Positions 1-7,605 are shown, counted from the stretch's first letter. The stretch is DNA of 64,000 bases from Cryobacterium sp. PH31-L1 (GCF_030063145.1 NZ_JASISM010000001.1:248001-312000); one strand, 5' to 3'. The notes: a model not told the origin generated them from the letters alone. Made by a program: numbers and translations.

Positions 1-95
1 TCGCGCTCGGTCAGCACTCCCCAGAACCCGATGACGCGGCCGACCGGCCGGCACGCAAACCCGGGCGAGAAACCCACACAGGTGACTATTCGTGA
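1..95 (+). CDS. C-terminal end of an upstream gene (partial, unrecognised)
   Basis: An open frame starting at base 3 runs in from the left edge for about 30 codons and stops at TGA 93-95. The encoded tail is hydrophilic, rich in Asp, Arg, Pro and Glu, and looks disordered. The stop overlaps the GTG start of the SURF1 gene as GTGA, the same four-base overlap seen at several other operon junctions in this window, which is the main reason to believe it. No function can be inferred from so short a tail. A minus-strand reading of the same bases is also open, so the call is tentative. Confidence 0.4.
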   Translation, partial: ALGQHSPEPDDAADRPARKPGRETHTGDYS

Positions 96-880
96 TCAGA
101 ATGATGGTGCGACCCCGCTGGGTCGCTGCACTGCTGCTTGCCCTCGGCGTTGCCGCGGCGTTCGCCCTGCTCGGGCATTGGCAGCTCGAGCGCGCCATTG
201 AATCCGGCGTGGTGGTGGAGCGCAGTACGGAACAGGTCAAGCCGCTCGCCGAGGTGGCGCAGCCTGACGGGGGAGTGACGCAGATCGCGACCGGCCAAAT
301 GGTCAGCACCGAAGGCACCTGGGTGCCCGGTGACGAGACGCTCATCACGACACGCTTCAACGGCGGCGTCGAAGGGTTCTGGGTGGTCAGCCATTTTCAA
401 ACGGATGCTGCCGCCAGCATCGCCGTCGCCCGCGGCTGGGCCCCCGACAAATCCGGTGCCCAGGCCGTGATCGATGCGCTGCAGACCGAACCACGCAATG
501 CCCCGGTGACCGTTACCGGACGCTTCCTCACCGGAGAGGCACCGGAGCTGCCCGACCCGCAAGGCGACCCGATGGAGCTGACCAAGGTGGCACCATCCGC
601 TTTGATCAACCTGTGGGCCGATTTCACCGACGAGTCGGTGTACTCCGCCTACATCGTCAGCGCGGACGCGCCGGCCGGGCTCGACGTGATCGACTCCCCG
701 GTGCCCCAGGTCGACCAGTCGCTCAACTGGCTGAACATCTTCTACGCCATAGAGTGGGTCGTCTTCGCCGGGTTCGCCGTGTTCCTCTGGTACCGCCTGG
801 TGCGCGACGCGCTGGAGCGCGAGCAGGAAGAAGCCGAGCTTGAATTGGCCTCTGCGAGCACTCCCAGCGCTGGCGCATAG
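92..880 (+). CDS. SURF1 family protein, cytochrome oxidase assembly factor
   Basis: This 262-residue protein has the SURF1 layout: an N-terminal membrane helix (about residues 9-28), a central extracytoplasmic domain, and a second helix near residues 217-238 followed by a charged C-terminal tail. SURF1 proteins help insert heme a into cytochrome aa3 oxidase, so the protein is expected in the cytoplasmic membrane. The GTG at 92 is chosen because it overlaps the preceding stop; ATG codons at 101 and 104 are alternatives. It is followed after nine bases by a DUF3817 gene and then guaA, a common actinobacterial order. The family call is strong; the exact start is less certain. Confidence 0.88.
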   Translation: MIRMMVRPRWVAALLLALGVAAAFALLGHWQLERAIESGVVVERSTEQVKPLAEVAQPDGGVTQIATGQMVSTEGTWVPGDETLITTRFNGGVEGFWVVSHFQTDAAASIAVARGWAPDKSGAQAVIDALQTEPRNAPVTVTGRFLTGEAPELPDPQGDPMELTKVAPSALINLWADFTDESVYSAYIVSADAPAGLDVIDSPVPQVDQSLNWLNIFYAIEWVVFAGFAVFLWYRLVRDALEREQEEAELELASASTPSAGA

Positions 881-883
881 AAT
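878..883 (+). promoter_or_regulatory. -10 element (TAGAAT) for leaderless DUF3817 transcript
   Basis: TAGAAT lies exactly six bases before the ATG at 890 and overlaps the SURF1 stop codon. With normal -10 to start spacing, transcription would begin at the A of the ATG. There is no Shine-Dalgarno sequence before this ATG. This is one of twelve sites in the window with the same spacing. Confidence 0.5.
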
Positions 884-889
884 TACCCC

Positions 890-1324
890 ATGCCACTTGA
901 TCCCAAGCCCGCCGATATTTCCCGAATCCCCGGTGCGCTTCGGCTCTACCAGGTGTCGTCCATCATCACCGGTGTCTTTCTGCTGCTGCTCTGCGCCGAG
1001 GTTTACGCCAAGTTCATTCTCGGCTACGAACTCGAAATGAACGGCGCCGAAGGCTTCCTCGCCTTCGTGCCCCGCGGAACAGTTGCCGCAATCAACCTGA
1101 GCACGATCATTCTGATCGTGCACGGCTGGTTCTACGTGCTCTACCTGTTCGCCGACTTCCGGCTCTGGAGCCTCATGCGCTGGCCATTCTCGCTCTTCGT
1201 GCTGATCGCGCTCGGCGGCATCATCCCCACGCTCTCGTTCTTCCTGGAAGGCCCCATGACTCGCCGCGTGAAACGTTCCCTCGAACAGCTCGAAGCGAAA
1301 AAGGCCGCCGAGGTGCGTTCGTGA
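890..1324 (+). CDS. DUF3817 family integral membrane protein
   Basis: The product is a 144-residue membrane protein with three predicted helices (roughly residues 20-42, 70-95 and 103-125) and a charged Lys/Glu-rich C-terminus. It matches the DUF3817 family by pattern: a short N-terminal stretch, a Tyr-Lys-Phe segment after the first helix, and a His-Gly-Trp-Phe-Tyr motif in the second. The biochemical role is unknown. In actinobacteria this gene commonly precedes guaA, and here the stop overlaps the guaA GTG by four bases (GTGA), implying translational coupling. A TAGAAT hexamer six bases before the ATG suggests it also has its own leaderless promoter. Confidence 0.85.
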   Translation: MPLDPKPADISRIPGALRLYQVSSIITGVFLLLLCAEVYAKFILGYELEMNGAEGFLAFVPRGTVAAINLSTIILIVHGWFYVLYLFADFRLWSLMRWPFSLFVLIALGGIIPTLSFFLEGPMTRRVKRSLEQLEAKKAAEVRS

Positions 1325-2937
1325 GTGCCGTCGAGACCGCGTCAGCGGATGCTGTAGTCGCCGACTCTGGCCTCGATCGCCCCGTTCTCGTGGTCGACTT
1401 CGGAGCCCAGTACGCGCAGCTGATCGCGCGACGCGTGCGGGAGGCATCCGTTTATTCGGAAATCGTGCCGCACACGATCACCGCCGCCGAGGTTCTCGCG
1501 AAGAACCCGCGCGGAATCGTTCTGAGCGGCGGGCCGTCGAGCGTCTACGCCGAGGGTGCGCCCGCCTTCGACGCGGCGATCTTCGAGCTCGGTGTGCCCG
1601 TGCTCGGCATTTGCTACGGCTTCCAGGTGATGGCGACCGCCCTCGGCGGCACCGTTGCCCACACCGGCGCCCGCGAATACGGTTCGACCCCGGTCACCGT
1701 GAACAACGGCGGCAACGTGCTGCTGGCCGACCAGCCGGACAGCCAGACCGTGTGGATGAGCCACGGCGACTCTGTTGCCACTGCACCTGACGGCTTCACA
1801 GTGCTCGCCTCGTCGGTTTCGACCCCGGTCGCCGCGTTCGCTAACGACGCCAAGCGCCTCTACGGGGTGCAGTGGCACCCCGAGGTCAAGCACTCCGAAA
1901 ACGGGCAGCACGTGCTCGAAAACTTTCTGCACCGCGCCGCCGGCATCAACCCCGACTGGAACAGCGGCAACGTCATCGCCGAACAGGTCGCGAAGATTCG
2001 CGCCCAGGTCGGCACCGGCAAGGTCATCTGCGGCCTGTCCGGCGGAGTCGACTCCGCTGTCGCGGCGGCCCTGGTGCACAAGGCGATCGGCGACCAGCTG
2101 GTCTGCGTCTTCGTCGACCACGGCCTGCTGCGCCAGGACGAGCGCCGCCAGGTTGAGGAAGACTATGTGAAGGCCACCGGCATCCGTTTGGTCACCGTCG
2201 ATGTGCGCGAGCAGTTCCTCGTGGCGCTCAAGGACGTGAGCGACCCGGAGACCAAACGCAAGATCATCGGCCGCGAATTCATTCGCACCTTCGAGCAGGC
2301 CCAGGCCGAACTGATCGAAGAGGCCAAGGAAATCGACGGCGACCCGATCCGCTTCCTCGTGCAGGGCACCCTGTACCCCGATGTGGTCGAGTCCGGCGGC
2401 GGCAGCGGCACCGCCAACATCAAGAGCCACCACAACGTGGGCGGCCTGCCCGACGACCTCAAGTTCGAACTGGTCGAACCCCTGCGCACCCTGTTCAAGG
2501 ACGAGGTGCGTGCCATCGGCGCCGAGCTCGGCCTGCCGGCCGAAATCGTGCAGCGCCAGCCGTTTCCCGGCCCCGGTCTGGGAATTCGCATCGTGGGCTC
2601 GATCACCCAGGAACGCCTCGACCTGCTGCGTCAAGCGGATGCGATCGTGCGCTTCGAACTGACCGCCGCCGGTCTCGACCGCGAGATCTGGCAGTGCCCG
2701 GTCGTGCTGCTCGCCGACGTACGCTCGGTGGGCGTGCAGGGCGACGGCCGCACCTACGGTCACCCGATCGTGCTGCGCCCGGTGTCTTCAGAGGATGCCA
2801 TGACCGCCGACTGGACCCGCCTGCCTTACGACCTGCTCGCCAAGATCTCGAACCGCATCACCAACGAGGTCGACGGGGTGAACCGCGTCGTGCTCGACGT
2901 GACGAGCAAGCCGCCGGGAACGATCGAGTGGGAGTGA
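1321..2937 (+). CDS. guaA: GMP synthase (glutamine-hydrolysing)
   Basis: GuaA converts XMP to GMP using glutamine and ATP, the last step of guanine nucleotide synthesis. The 538-residue product has the full two-domain structure. The class I glutamine amidotransferase domain carries the nucleophile motif GICYGFQ near residue 98 and the partner motif WHPE near 180. The ATP-pyrophosphatase domain has the P-loop SGGVDS near 240, and the C-terminal dimerisation domain has [10 protein letters not shown] and ends with the conserved KPPGTIEWE. An N-terminal extension of about 20 residues precedes the usual start. GTG 1321 overlaps the DUF3817 stop, and a strong terminator follows at 2953-2990. Confidence 0.97.
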   Translation: MSAVETASADAVVADSGLDRPVLVVDFGAQYAQLIARRVREASVYSEIVPHTITAAEVLAKNPRGIVLSGGPSSVYAEGAPAFDAAIFELGVPVLGICYGFQVMATALGGTVAHTGAREYGSTPVTVNNGGNVLLADQPDSQTVWMSHGDSVATAPDGFTVLASSVSTPVAAFANDAKRLYGVQWHPEVKHSENGQHVLENFLHRAAGINPDWNSGNVIAEQVAKIRAQVGTGKVICGLSGGVDSAVAAALVHKAIGDQLVCVFVDHGLLRQDERRQVEEDYVKATGIRLVTVDVREQFLVALKDVSDPETKRKIIGREFIRTFEQAQAELIEEAKEIDGDPIRFLVQGTLYPDVVESGGGSGTANIKSHHNVGGLPDDLKFELVEPLRTLFKDEVRAIGAELGLPAEIVQRQPFPGPGLGIRIVGSITQERLDLLRQADAIVRFELTAAGLDREIWQCPVVLLADVRSVGVQGDGRTYGHPIVLRPVSSEDAMTADWTRLPYDLLAKISNRITNEVDGVNRVVLDVTSKPPGTIEWE

Positions 2938-2952
2938 TCCCCGAGTAGCTCG

Positions 2953-2990
2953 AAAAAAAGGGGCCGGCTCTGGAGAGCCGGCCCCTTTTT
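2953..2990 (+). terminator. Rho-independent terminator after guaA
   Basis: A perfect 11-base stem (GGGGCCGGCTC / GAGCCGGCCCC) with a TGGA loop is preceded by a run of seven A and followed by five T. It sits 15 bases after the guaA stop. The flanking A and T runs would also let it work in the other direction, against the convergent TetR gene. Confidence 0.92.
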
Positions 2991-3082
2991 GTGTGACCGG
3001 AGCCGGGCATCCGTTTGTGGTCGCGCCCGCTGCGGGTGGGTGCGCCAGCTATAGCGGGAGCGGCCACCGGTAGCGGGCGCTG

Positions 3083-3673
3083 TCAGGGGGCGAGTGATTC
3101 AAGCAGCGCACGGGCCAGGTCGCGAGCGACTTCGAGCGGATGCGCAAACGTCTCCAGTCCCACGGTTACGAGCGCGCCCTCGTGGAGCAGCATCATCCGT
3201 TTGGCCATGGCTCGCGGGTCGATCGTTCCTGCTTCCCGGCAGAGTTCACCGAACAGGTCGAGCAGCCACACCTTCTGCCGGGCGATCTCTGGGAATACGG
3301 GATGCCCATCGTGCCCGTCGCCGATTTCGGCCCGGGCGTTGATGGCGCTGCAGCCCTTCAGCCCGTTCTCGCCGGACCAGGAGATGGCCGCGTCGAAGAT
3401 CGCCAACACGCGGTCGGACCCGGGCTCAGGTACCCGGGCAAGCTGGGCGGCGAGGTGTTCGCGCCATCGAGCATCTCGGTGCTGCAAGTAGGCCACGACG
3501 AGCGCTTCCTTCGATCCGAACCGGTCGTAGAGGGTCTTCTTCGTGACGCCGGCCGCTGCGGCGATCGTGTCGACGCCGACGGCGTGGATGCCGCGTTCAT
3601 AGAACAGCTCCGATGCGGCGTCGAGCACGCGGCGAGCACCCGGAGTCAGCGGGGCGAGGTCGGGAACGTCCAT
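3083..3673 (-). CDS. TetR family transcriptional regulator
   Basis: The 196-residue protein begins with a TetR helix-turn-helix domain (about residues 11-58), including a GVTKKTLYDRFGSKE-type recognition segment, and continues into an all-helical ligand-binding domain. It is divergent from an EamA-type exporter, with two closely related palindromes in the gap, so it most likely represses that exporter and itself. The start is well supported: TATAAT lies exactly six bases upstream of the ATG, and the first operator overlaps this -10 element. The inducer cannot be told from sequence. Confidence 0.9.
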   Translation of the reverse strand: MDVPDLAPLTPGARRVLDAASELFYERGIHAVGVDTIAAAAGVTKKTLYDRFGSKEALVVAYLQHRDARWREHLAAQLARVPEPGSDRVLAIFDAAISWSGENGLKGCSAINARAEIGDGHDGHPVFPEIARQKVWLLDLFGELCREAGTIDPRAMAKRMMLLHEGALVTVGLETFAHPLEVARDLARALLESLAP

Positions 3674-3681
3674 GATTCGAT

Positions 3682-3697
3682 TATACAGACCTGTATA
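3682..3697. promoter_or_regulatory. TetR operator O1 (perfect palindrome)
   Basis: TATACAG-AC-CTGTATA is a perfect 7+2+7 palindrome. It overlaps the TATAAT -10 element of the tetR gene (3680-3685, minus strand) and a possible TATAGT -10 for the exporter (3694-3699, plus strand). Binding here would block both promoters. Confidence 0.75.
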
Positions 3698-3711
3698 GTG
3701 GTATCCATAAG

Positions 3712-3727
3712 TACACAGGTCGGTATA
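3712..3727. promoter_or_regulatory. TetR operator O2 (imperfect copy of O1)
   Basis: Read on the minus strand, this 16-mer matches O1 at 14 of 16 positions (TATACCGACCTGTGTA against TATACAGACCTGTATA). Its start is 30 bp from the start of O1, about three helical turns. It lies just downstream of the likely exporter transcription start. Confidence 0.7.
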
Positions 3728-3745
3728 CCGAGGTCGATTGTCACG

Positions 3746-4657
3746 GTGCTGGCCGCAATCGGGTTCATCGTGTCGTGGAGTTCGGGATTCGTCATCGCGG
3801 CGGTCGCGGTCGTGGATGTGCCGGCCACTACCCTGCTGGTCTGGCGGTTCGCCCCGCTAGCAGTGATTTTAGTCGTCGTCACCCTGGCTTCCGGCGCTGT
3901 ACGCGGCGTCACCCGCACCGAGCTGCGTCAGCAGGCCGTCATTGGGCTGTTCGCCCAGTTCGGCTACATCACCTTCGTCTACGCCGCGATCGGGGCCGGC
4001 ATCACGACCGGTACCAGCGCACTGATCGACGCCGTACAACCGCTGGTCGTCGCGACTCTCGTCGGGCCCCTGCTGGGGCTACGGGTGCGCGGCGCACAAT
4101 GGGCCGGGCTGGCCGTCGGGGCGCTGGGGGTCGTATTGGTCGTTCGCTCGCAGATCGGCGGCGCGGCGGCGCATCCGATTGCCTATCTACTGCCGGCACT
4201 GGCGATGATCTGCCTCATAGTGGGCACGTTCGTCGAGCGACGGTCACGTGTGAAGACGCCGGTGCTCGTGACTTTGACCGTGCATGTCGTCGTGACGTCC
4301 TTCGCGCTCATTGTGATCGCGGTAGTAACGGGGGCACTCCTTCCCCCGGCCACGCTGACATTCTGGCTCGCCACCGTGATCTCGGCGTTCGTGCCAACCC
4401 TGGGGGCCTATGGACTGTACTGGTGGTTGCTGCGACGGGTGGGCATCACCGCGCTCAACGCCCTGCTGTTCCTGGTCGCGCCCACGACGGCTCTGGTCGG
4501 GGCGGTGCTGCTCGGCGAGCCGCTGACGCTGATGACTTTGGCTGGGTTCGCTCTTTGCGGCCTCGGGGTCGCCGTCGTGCTGTTCACCGAGGCGCGCGCT
4601 ACCAGAGCGGATGCCAACACCTCCTCCTCGACGCCCGAAGGGATCCCGGCCCGCTAA
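3746..4657 (+). CDS. EamA/DMT family transporter
   Basis: The product is about 303 residues with ten predicted transmembrane helices arranged as two EamA repeats, typical of drug/metabolite transporters that export amino acids or other small molecules. The start is a choice. The frame stays open far upstream across the divergent tetR gene, but GTG 3746 gives a protein beginning directly in the first helix, with a weak GAGG at 3730-3733. GTG 3698 is possible but would put O2 inside the coding region. The paired TetR regulator and double operator suggest the exporter is induced by its substrate, which is unknown. Confidence 0.85.
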   Translation: MLAAIGFIVSWSSGFVIAAVAVVDVPATTLLVWRFAPLAVILVVVTLASGAVRGVTRTELRQQAVIGLFAQFGYITFVYAAIGAGITTGTSALIDAVQPLVVATLVGPLLGLRVRGAQWAGLAVGALGVVLVVRSQIGGAAAHPIAYLLPALAMICLIVGTFVERRSRVKTPVLVTLTVHVVVTSFALIVIAVVTGALLPPATLTFWLATVISAFVPTLGAYGLYWWLLRRVGITALNALLFLVAPTTALVGAVLLGEPLTLMTLAGFALCGLGVAVVLFTEARATRADANTSSSTPEGIPAR

Positions 4658-4665
4658 GCAAATAT

Positions 4666-4678
4666 ATGCAAAGTGCAT
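4666..4678. promoter_or_regulatory. Candidate antitoxin operator (short palindrome)
   Basis: ATGCA-AAG-TGCAT is a 5+3+5 palindrome located 12 bases upstream of the -10 element of the toxin-antitoxin operon. RHH antitoxins usually autoregulate through such sites. The arms are short, so this is only a candidate. Confidence 0.4.
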
Positions 4679-4689
4679 CATAGTTGAGC

Positions 4690-4695
4690 TAATAT
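4690..4695 (+). promoter_or_regulatory. -10 element (TAATAT) for leaderless toxin-antitoxin transcript
   Basis: TAATAT ends six bases before the ATG at 4702, and no Shine-Dalgarno sequence is present. A leaderless mRNA starting at the antitoxin ATG is expected. Confidence 0.5.
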
Positions 4696-4701
4696 GCTTC
4701 C

Positions 4702-4959
4702 ATGAGTTCTCTCTTGCAGATTAGAAATGTGCCCGATGATGCTCGTCGTGCGCTGAAAGCGCGGGCCGCTGATCGCGGTGAGTCACTCAACTCTTACCTG
4801 CTCGACCTCCTCGACCGAGAGGTGGCGCGGCCGACCGTCGGTGAGGTGCTCGATCGTGCGGCCCGACGGGCTGAGCGGGCACAGGTATCTGCACTGGAGG
4901 CGCTCGCGAGCGCCCGAACCGAGCGATTGGGTCAGCTACAGGAGCGGCCGGGCACGTGA
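4702..4959 (+). CDS. FitA-like ribbon-helix-helix antitoxin
   Basis: This 85-residue protein has an N-terminal ribbon-helix-helix DNA-binding fold (about residues 4-42), with a beta strand (LLQIRNVPD) followed by two helices containing the ESLNSYLLDLL segment typical of FitA/VapB antitoxins. The Arg-rich C-terminal part would wrap the toxin. The stop overlaps the GTG of the PIN-domain gene by four bases, so the two proteins are made in a coupled way. The antitoxin should neutralise the downstream ribonuclease and repress the operon. Confidence 0.88.
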   Translation: MSSLLQIRNVPDDARRALKARAADRGESLNSYLLDLLDREVARPTVGEVLDRAARRAERAQVSALEALASARTERLGQLQERPGT

Positions 4960-5345
4960 TCGTGGTGGATTGTGCTGCGGTGGTCGACGTACTGACCGCC
5001 GCCGCCGGCACCGATGAGTTGAGGGCCCGGCTCGCGTCTGAAGAGTTGCACGCGCCGACCCTGCTCGACTATGAGATCGTATCGGCGCTTCGCGGTCTCG
5101 TGCTGGCCGGGCAACTGACTGCCACGCGTGCGCAGGACCTGCTGACGGACTTCGAGGATTTGCCGATCCGGCGGTGGGAGTCGGCCGATGTATTGCGACG
5201 TCGCGCCTGTCAGCTACGCGACAATCTGTCGGCCTATGACGCTGCCTACGTTGTCCTGGCCGAGGCTCTGGGGTGCACGCTCCTCACCCGTGATGCCAGG
5301 CTTGCTCGTTCCAGCGGGCACAGTGTGGTAATCGAAGTGCAGTAG
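4956..5345 (+). CDS. VapC/FitB-type PIN-domain ribonuclease toxin
   Basis: The 129-residue product is a single PIN domain. The four acidic residues that hold the catalytic metals are all present: Asp5 in the first strand, Glu40, Asp95 in the SAYDAAYV motif, and Asp113 in the TRDARL motif. Proteins of this family cleave RNA, often tRNA, and are held inactive by the partner antitoxin. GTG 4956 overlaps the antitoxin stop. Nothing is truncated, so the pair looks intact. Confidence 0.9.
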   Translation: MIVVDCAAVVDVLTAAAGTDELRARLASEELHAPTLLDYEIVSALRGLVLAGQLTATRAQDLLTDFEDLPIRRWESADVLRRRACQLRDNLSAYDAAYVVLAEALGCTLLTRDARLARSSGHSVVIEVQ

Positions 5346-5374
5346 TCGTTTACTGCGCGAAGGCAAGCGAGCTC

Positions 5375-5407
5375 TAGGCTCGCGGCATGACCGAGGGATA
5401 ATGACGA
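5375..5407 (+). promoter_or_regulatory. Promoter with a leaderless four-codon ORF before the SRPBCC gene
   Basis: TAGGCT (5375-5380) is followed after six bases by ATG 5387, which opens a four-codon ORF (Met-Thr-Glu-Gly) ending at TAA 5399-5401. That stop overlaps the first in-frame ATG of the SRPBCC gene as TAATG. The mini-ORF also carries GAGGGA (5393-5398), which is well spaced for the second ATG at 5407. Confidence 0.4.
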
Positions 5408-5850
5408 TGATTGACACAGCCAAGGGATTCACGATTGTGAGCACCTACGACGCAACCCCCGACGAGGTCTGGACAGCGTGGACGGACGCCGACGCTGCGG
5501 CGCAGTGGTGGTTTCCGCGCGGAACGAGCACGCCCCGAGAAACGGTAGAAATCGACGCGCGCGTGGGTGACAACTACGTCTACACGATGGTGAACGATGC
5601 CACGGGCGACAAGGTTGTTTCCGGTGGCGTCTACCGCGAAGTCTTGCCTCTCGAGCGCCTGGTGTTCACCTGGGGCGAGCCCGACGGCGACCCTGATGAC
5701 AGCCCAATCGTCACGATCACCATCGAGCCCGTTGGCAATCGAACGCGCATGACCTTCGATCTGCGCGGTGTCGCCGGGTCCAAGGGGGATGGATTCTTTT
5801 ACGACGGATGGCAGGACGTGCTCGATTCGCTCGGGCGCTATCTGGGCTAA
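5407..5850 (+). CDS. SRPBCC/AHSA1-like domain protein
   Basis: The 147-residue product is a single START-like SRPBCC domain of the activator-of-Hsp90 (AHSA1) type. Signs are the opening strand ending in YDATPDEVWTAWTD, the QWWFPR segment and the C-terminal helix GWQDVLDSLGRYL. Such proteins bind hydrophobic ligands, but the ligand is unknown. ATG 5407 is preferred over ATG 5401 because GAGGGA sits eight bases upstream of it. The gene converges on a marR gene and their stop codons overlap (5847-5850), so antisense effects between the two transcripts are possible. Confidence 0.82.
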   Translation: MIDTAKGFTIVSTYDATPDEVWTAWTDADAAAQWWFPRGTSTPRETVEIDARVGDNYVYTMVNDATGDKVVSGGVYREVLPLERLVFTWGEPDGDPDDSPIVTITIEPVGNRTRMTFDLRGVAGSKGDGFFYDGWQDVLDSLGRYLG

Positions 5851-6338
5851 TCGCGCGTTGCCGCAGCGTTGATCCGCTGCAGCAGCCCCACGAGGATCGA
5901 CTGCTCCTCGACAGAAAGAATCGCGGTGATGGTTCGCTCGGTCTCGACGTGCGGGGCCAGGGCGGCGTCGATGAGCCGCTTGCCGGCATCCGTCAGCGCG
6001 ACCAGGGTGCCGCGGCCATCGTCGGGGTTCGCCTCCCGGCTGACCAGACCTCGCGTCTGTAGCTTGTTCAGGCGCTGCGCGACCGCGCTGGTCGAGATCA
6101 TCGCATCGCGGGCCAGTACCGCCGGGGAGATCCGGTAGGGCGCACCGCTCCGCAGTAGCGTCGCGAGCACGTCGAAAGAGGATGCGTCCAGGCCGTACCG
6201 CGCAAAGGTCGCGGCCAGGCGGGACTCGACGGCCAGAGCGGTGCGACTCAAGCGGCCGATGACGGCCATGGGGGAGACGTTCAGGTTGGGCTTCTCGGTG
6301 TTCCACTGTTCGAGGATTCGATCGACTTGGTCTGTCAT
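5847..6338 (-). CDS. MarR family transcriptional regulator
   Basis: This 163-residue protein has a winged helix-turn-helix (about residues 45-110) with the MarR pattern: a SSFDVLATLLRSG helix, a TSAVAQRLNKLQTRGLVSR recognition helix, and a D-x-R-G wing (DDGRG). It is divergent from an EamA exporter, and a long inverted repeat fills the gap, so it probably represses both genes. TAGCAT lies exactly six bases before the ATG, indicating a leaderless transcript. Its stop overlaps that of the convergent SRPBCC gene. Confidence 0.9.
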   Translation of the reverse strand: MTDQVDRILEQWNTEKPNLNVSPMAVIGRLSRTALAVESRLAATFARYGLDASSFDVLATLLRSGAPYRISPAVLARDAMISTSAVAQRLNKLQTRGLVSREANPDDGRGTLVALTDAGKRLIDAALAPHVETERTITAILSVEEQSILVGLLQRINAAATRD

Positions 6339-6354
6339 GGTTCCATGCTATCAA

Positions 6355-6393
6355 TTGCTAAGCACTTAGCTATAATGGCTAAGTGCTTAGCAA
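6355..6393. promoter_or_regulatory. MarR operator: 16-bp inverted repeat around a TATAAT box
   Basis: TTGCTAAGCACTTAGC (6355-6370) and GCTAAGTGCTTAGCAA (6378-6393) are exact reverse complements separated by TATAATG. Each arm is itself nearly palindromic (CTAAG..CTTAG), as expected for two MarR dimers. The TATAAT at 6371-6376 is the likely -10 element of the exporter, and the right arm covers its first codons. Confidence 0.8.
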
Positions 6394-7309
6394 TCGACTG
6401 TTCCTGTTGGCGACCACTGCCCTCGCTCCCGTTCTCTGGGGAACCACCTACCTGACGACGACGACGTTGCTGCCGGCGGATCGGCCGTTCCTCGCGGCGT
6501 TCCTTCGCGCGCTGCCAGCGGGAATCCTGCTACTGATGCTGTGCCGCCGCTTGCCGCGCGGCGCCTGGTGGTGGAAATCCTGGGTGCTCGGCGTGCTCAA
6601 CATCGGGGCGTTCTTCGCCCTCCTCTTCATCGCGGCCTATCGGCTCCCCGGCGGCGTGGCCGCCATTGTGGGAGGCCTGCAGCCCCTCGTTGTCGCCGTC
6701 CTCGCCAGTCGAGTGCTGCATGAGAGGATGACCGGACGCGTTCTGGCGAGCGGCGCGACCGGAGCCTTCGGCGTCAGCCTCATCGTGCTCCAATCGCAGG
6801 CGAGGCTGGACGCTATCGGGATCCTGGCCGCTGTCGGCGGCACGGTCTGCATGGCCTCGGGCATCGTGCTCTCCAAAAAGTGGGGGCAGCCGGCGCCGCT
6901 GCTGGCGACGACCTCGTGGCAACTCATCGCCGGCGGACTCAGCCTTCTGCCCGTATTGCTCCTGCTCGAAGGCCTTCCGAGCACGCCGTTGACCGTGACC
7001 AACCTCGCCGGCTACGCGTACCTCGCTGTGGCTGGCACGGCATTCGCCTACGTCGTCTGGTTCCACGGCATTGCGGGCCTCCCGGCCAGCACCATCGCAT
7101 TCCTCGGACTGTTGAGCCCCGTCGTGGCGATCGTGCTCGGCTGGGCGATCGCTGGAGAGCACCTTGCCCCGATTCAGATCGCGGGAATCGTCATCGTGCT
7201 CGGCTCGATCGCGGCCGTCATCGTCGCCAGGGGCCCGAATCCTGATCGCTCTCTGAACCGACGCGGCTCTACCGTCACCCGCGCCCGAAGCCGGTGGACG
7301 CTGCGGTAA
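6383..7309 (+). CDS. EamA/DMT family transporter
   Basis: The 308-residue product has ten predicted transmembrane helices in two EamA halves, with the characteristic APVLWGTTYL in helix 1. It belongs to the drug/metabolite transporter superfamily and likely exports a small molecule sensed by the neighbouring MarR. The GTG start lies exactly six bases after TATAAT, so the mRNA is probably leaderless, and part of the operator lies inside the first codons. The C-terminus is a basic tail of about 25 residues. Confidence 0.88.
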   Translation: MLSNRLFLLATTALAPVLWGTTYLTTTTLLPADRPFLAAFLRALPAGILLLMLCRRLPRGAWWWKSWVLGVLNIGAFFALLFIAAYRLPGGVAAIVGGLQPLVVAVLASRVLHERMTGRVLASGATGAFGVSLIVLQSQARLDAIGILAAVGGTVCMASGIVLSKKWGQPAPLLATTSWQLIAGGLSLLPVLLLLEGLPSTPLTVTNLAGYAYLAVAGTAFAYVVWFHGIAGLPASTIAFLGLLSPVVAIVLGWAIAGEHLAPIQIAGIVIVLGSIAAVIVARGPNPDRSLNRRGSTVTRARSRWTLR

Positions 7310-7362
7310 CCGGCGAAGCGGCTACCCAATCGGGGGCGCTCATGGGCAACCCGGGGCATCCA

Positions 7363-7515
7363 TCAGTCTTTGGGGGCTTTGAGGTAGCGGCGAATGGCGA
7401 GCACGACCACCCAGGCGAGGCCGAGGAGCACGATGGCACTGCCGATGTAGCCGAACGTGGCGTTCACGCCGTTGATCTCAAGGGGGAGCAGCGCGTGCAG
7501 GTCAGTGAAACTCAT
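7363..7515 (-). CDS. Small single-pass membrane protein (50 residues)
   Basis: An ATG at 7515 opens a 50-codon frame encoding a soluble N-terminus of about 20 residues, one strongly hydrophobic helix (about residues 21-41) and a basic tail ending in RRYLKAPKD. The positive-inside charge pattern and high GC at codon third positions support a real gene. It lies downstream of the Bax inhibitor-1 family gene, on the same strand but beyond that gene's terminator. No clear ribosome site is visible and the function is unknown. Confidence 0.6.
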   Translation of the reverse strand: MSFTDLHALLPLEINGVNATFGYIGSAIVLLGLAWVVVLAIRRYLKAPKD

Positions 7516-7552
7516 TGCTTAAGCCAACCACAGTGTGGCGGGCGCGGGGTAC

Positions 7553-7588
7553 GAAAAAGCGCCCCCGTTCGGAAAGAACGAGGGCGCG
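7553..7588 (-). terminator. Rho-independent terminator after the Bax inhibitor-1 family gene
   Basis: On the minus strand a GCGCCCTCGTTC / GAACGGGGGCGC stem (one mismatch) with a short TTTCC loop is followed by five T. It starts about 20 bases after the stop of the upstream gene. Confidence 0.85.
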
Positions 7589-7605
7589 TGATCAAGCGGA
7601 TGCCG

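Noticed and set aside
1..75. Minus-strand coding start at the left edge
   Set aside because: A short open frame is present, but it would have to start inside a promoter-like stretch and lacks the GTGA overlap that supports the plus-strand reading.
86..1447. Long open frame on the minus strand opposite SURF1, DUF3817 and guaA
   Set aside because: It mirrors codon bias of the plus-strand genes, is rich in His, Arg and Glu, and fits no family. Similar long antisense frames opposite sucC, purH and the ABC exporter were left out for the same reason.
3140..3745. N-terminal extension of the first EamA transporter
   Set aside because: The frame is open through the divergent tetR gene, but the extension is the antisense of a clear TetR protein and crosses both operators.
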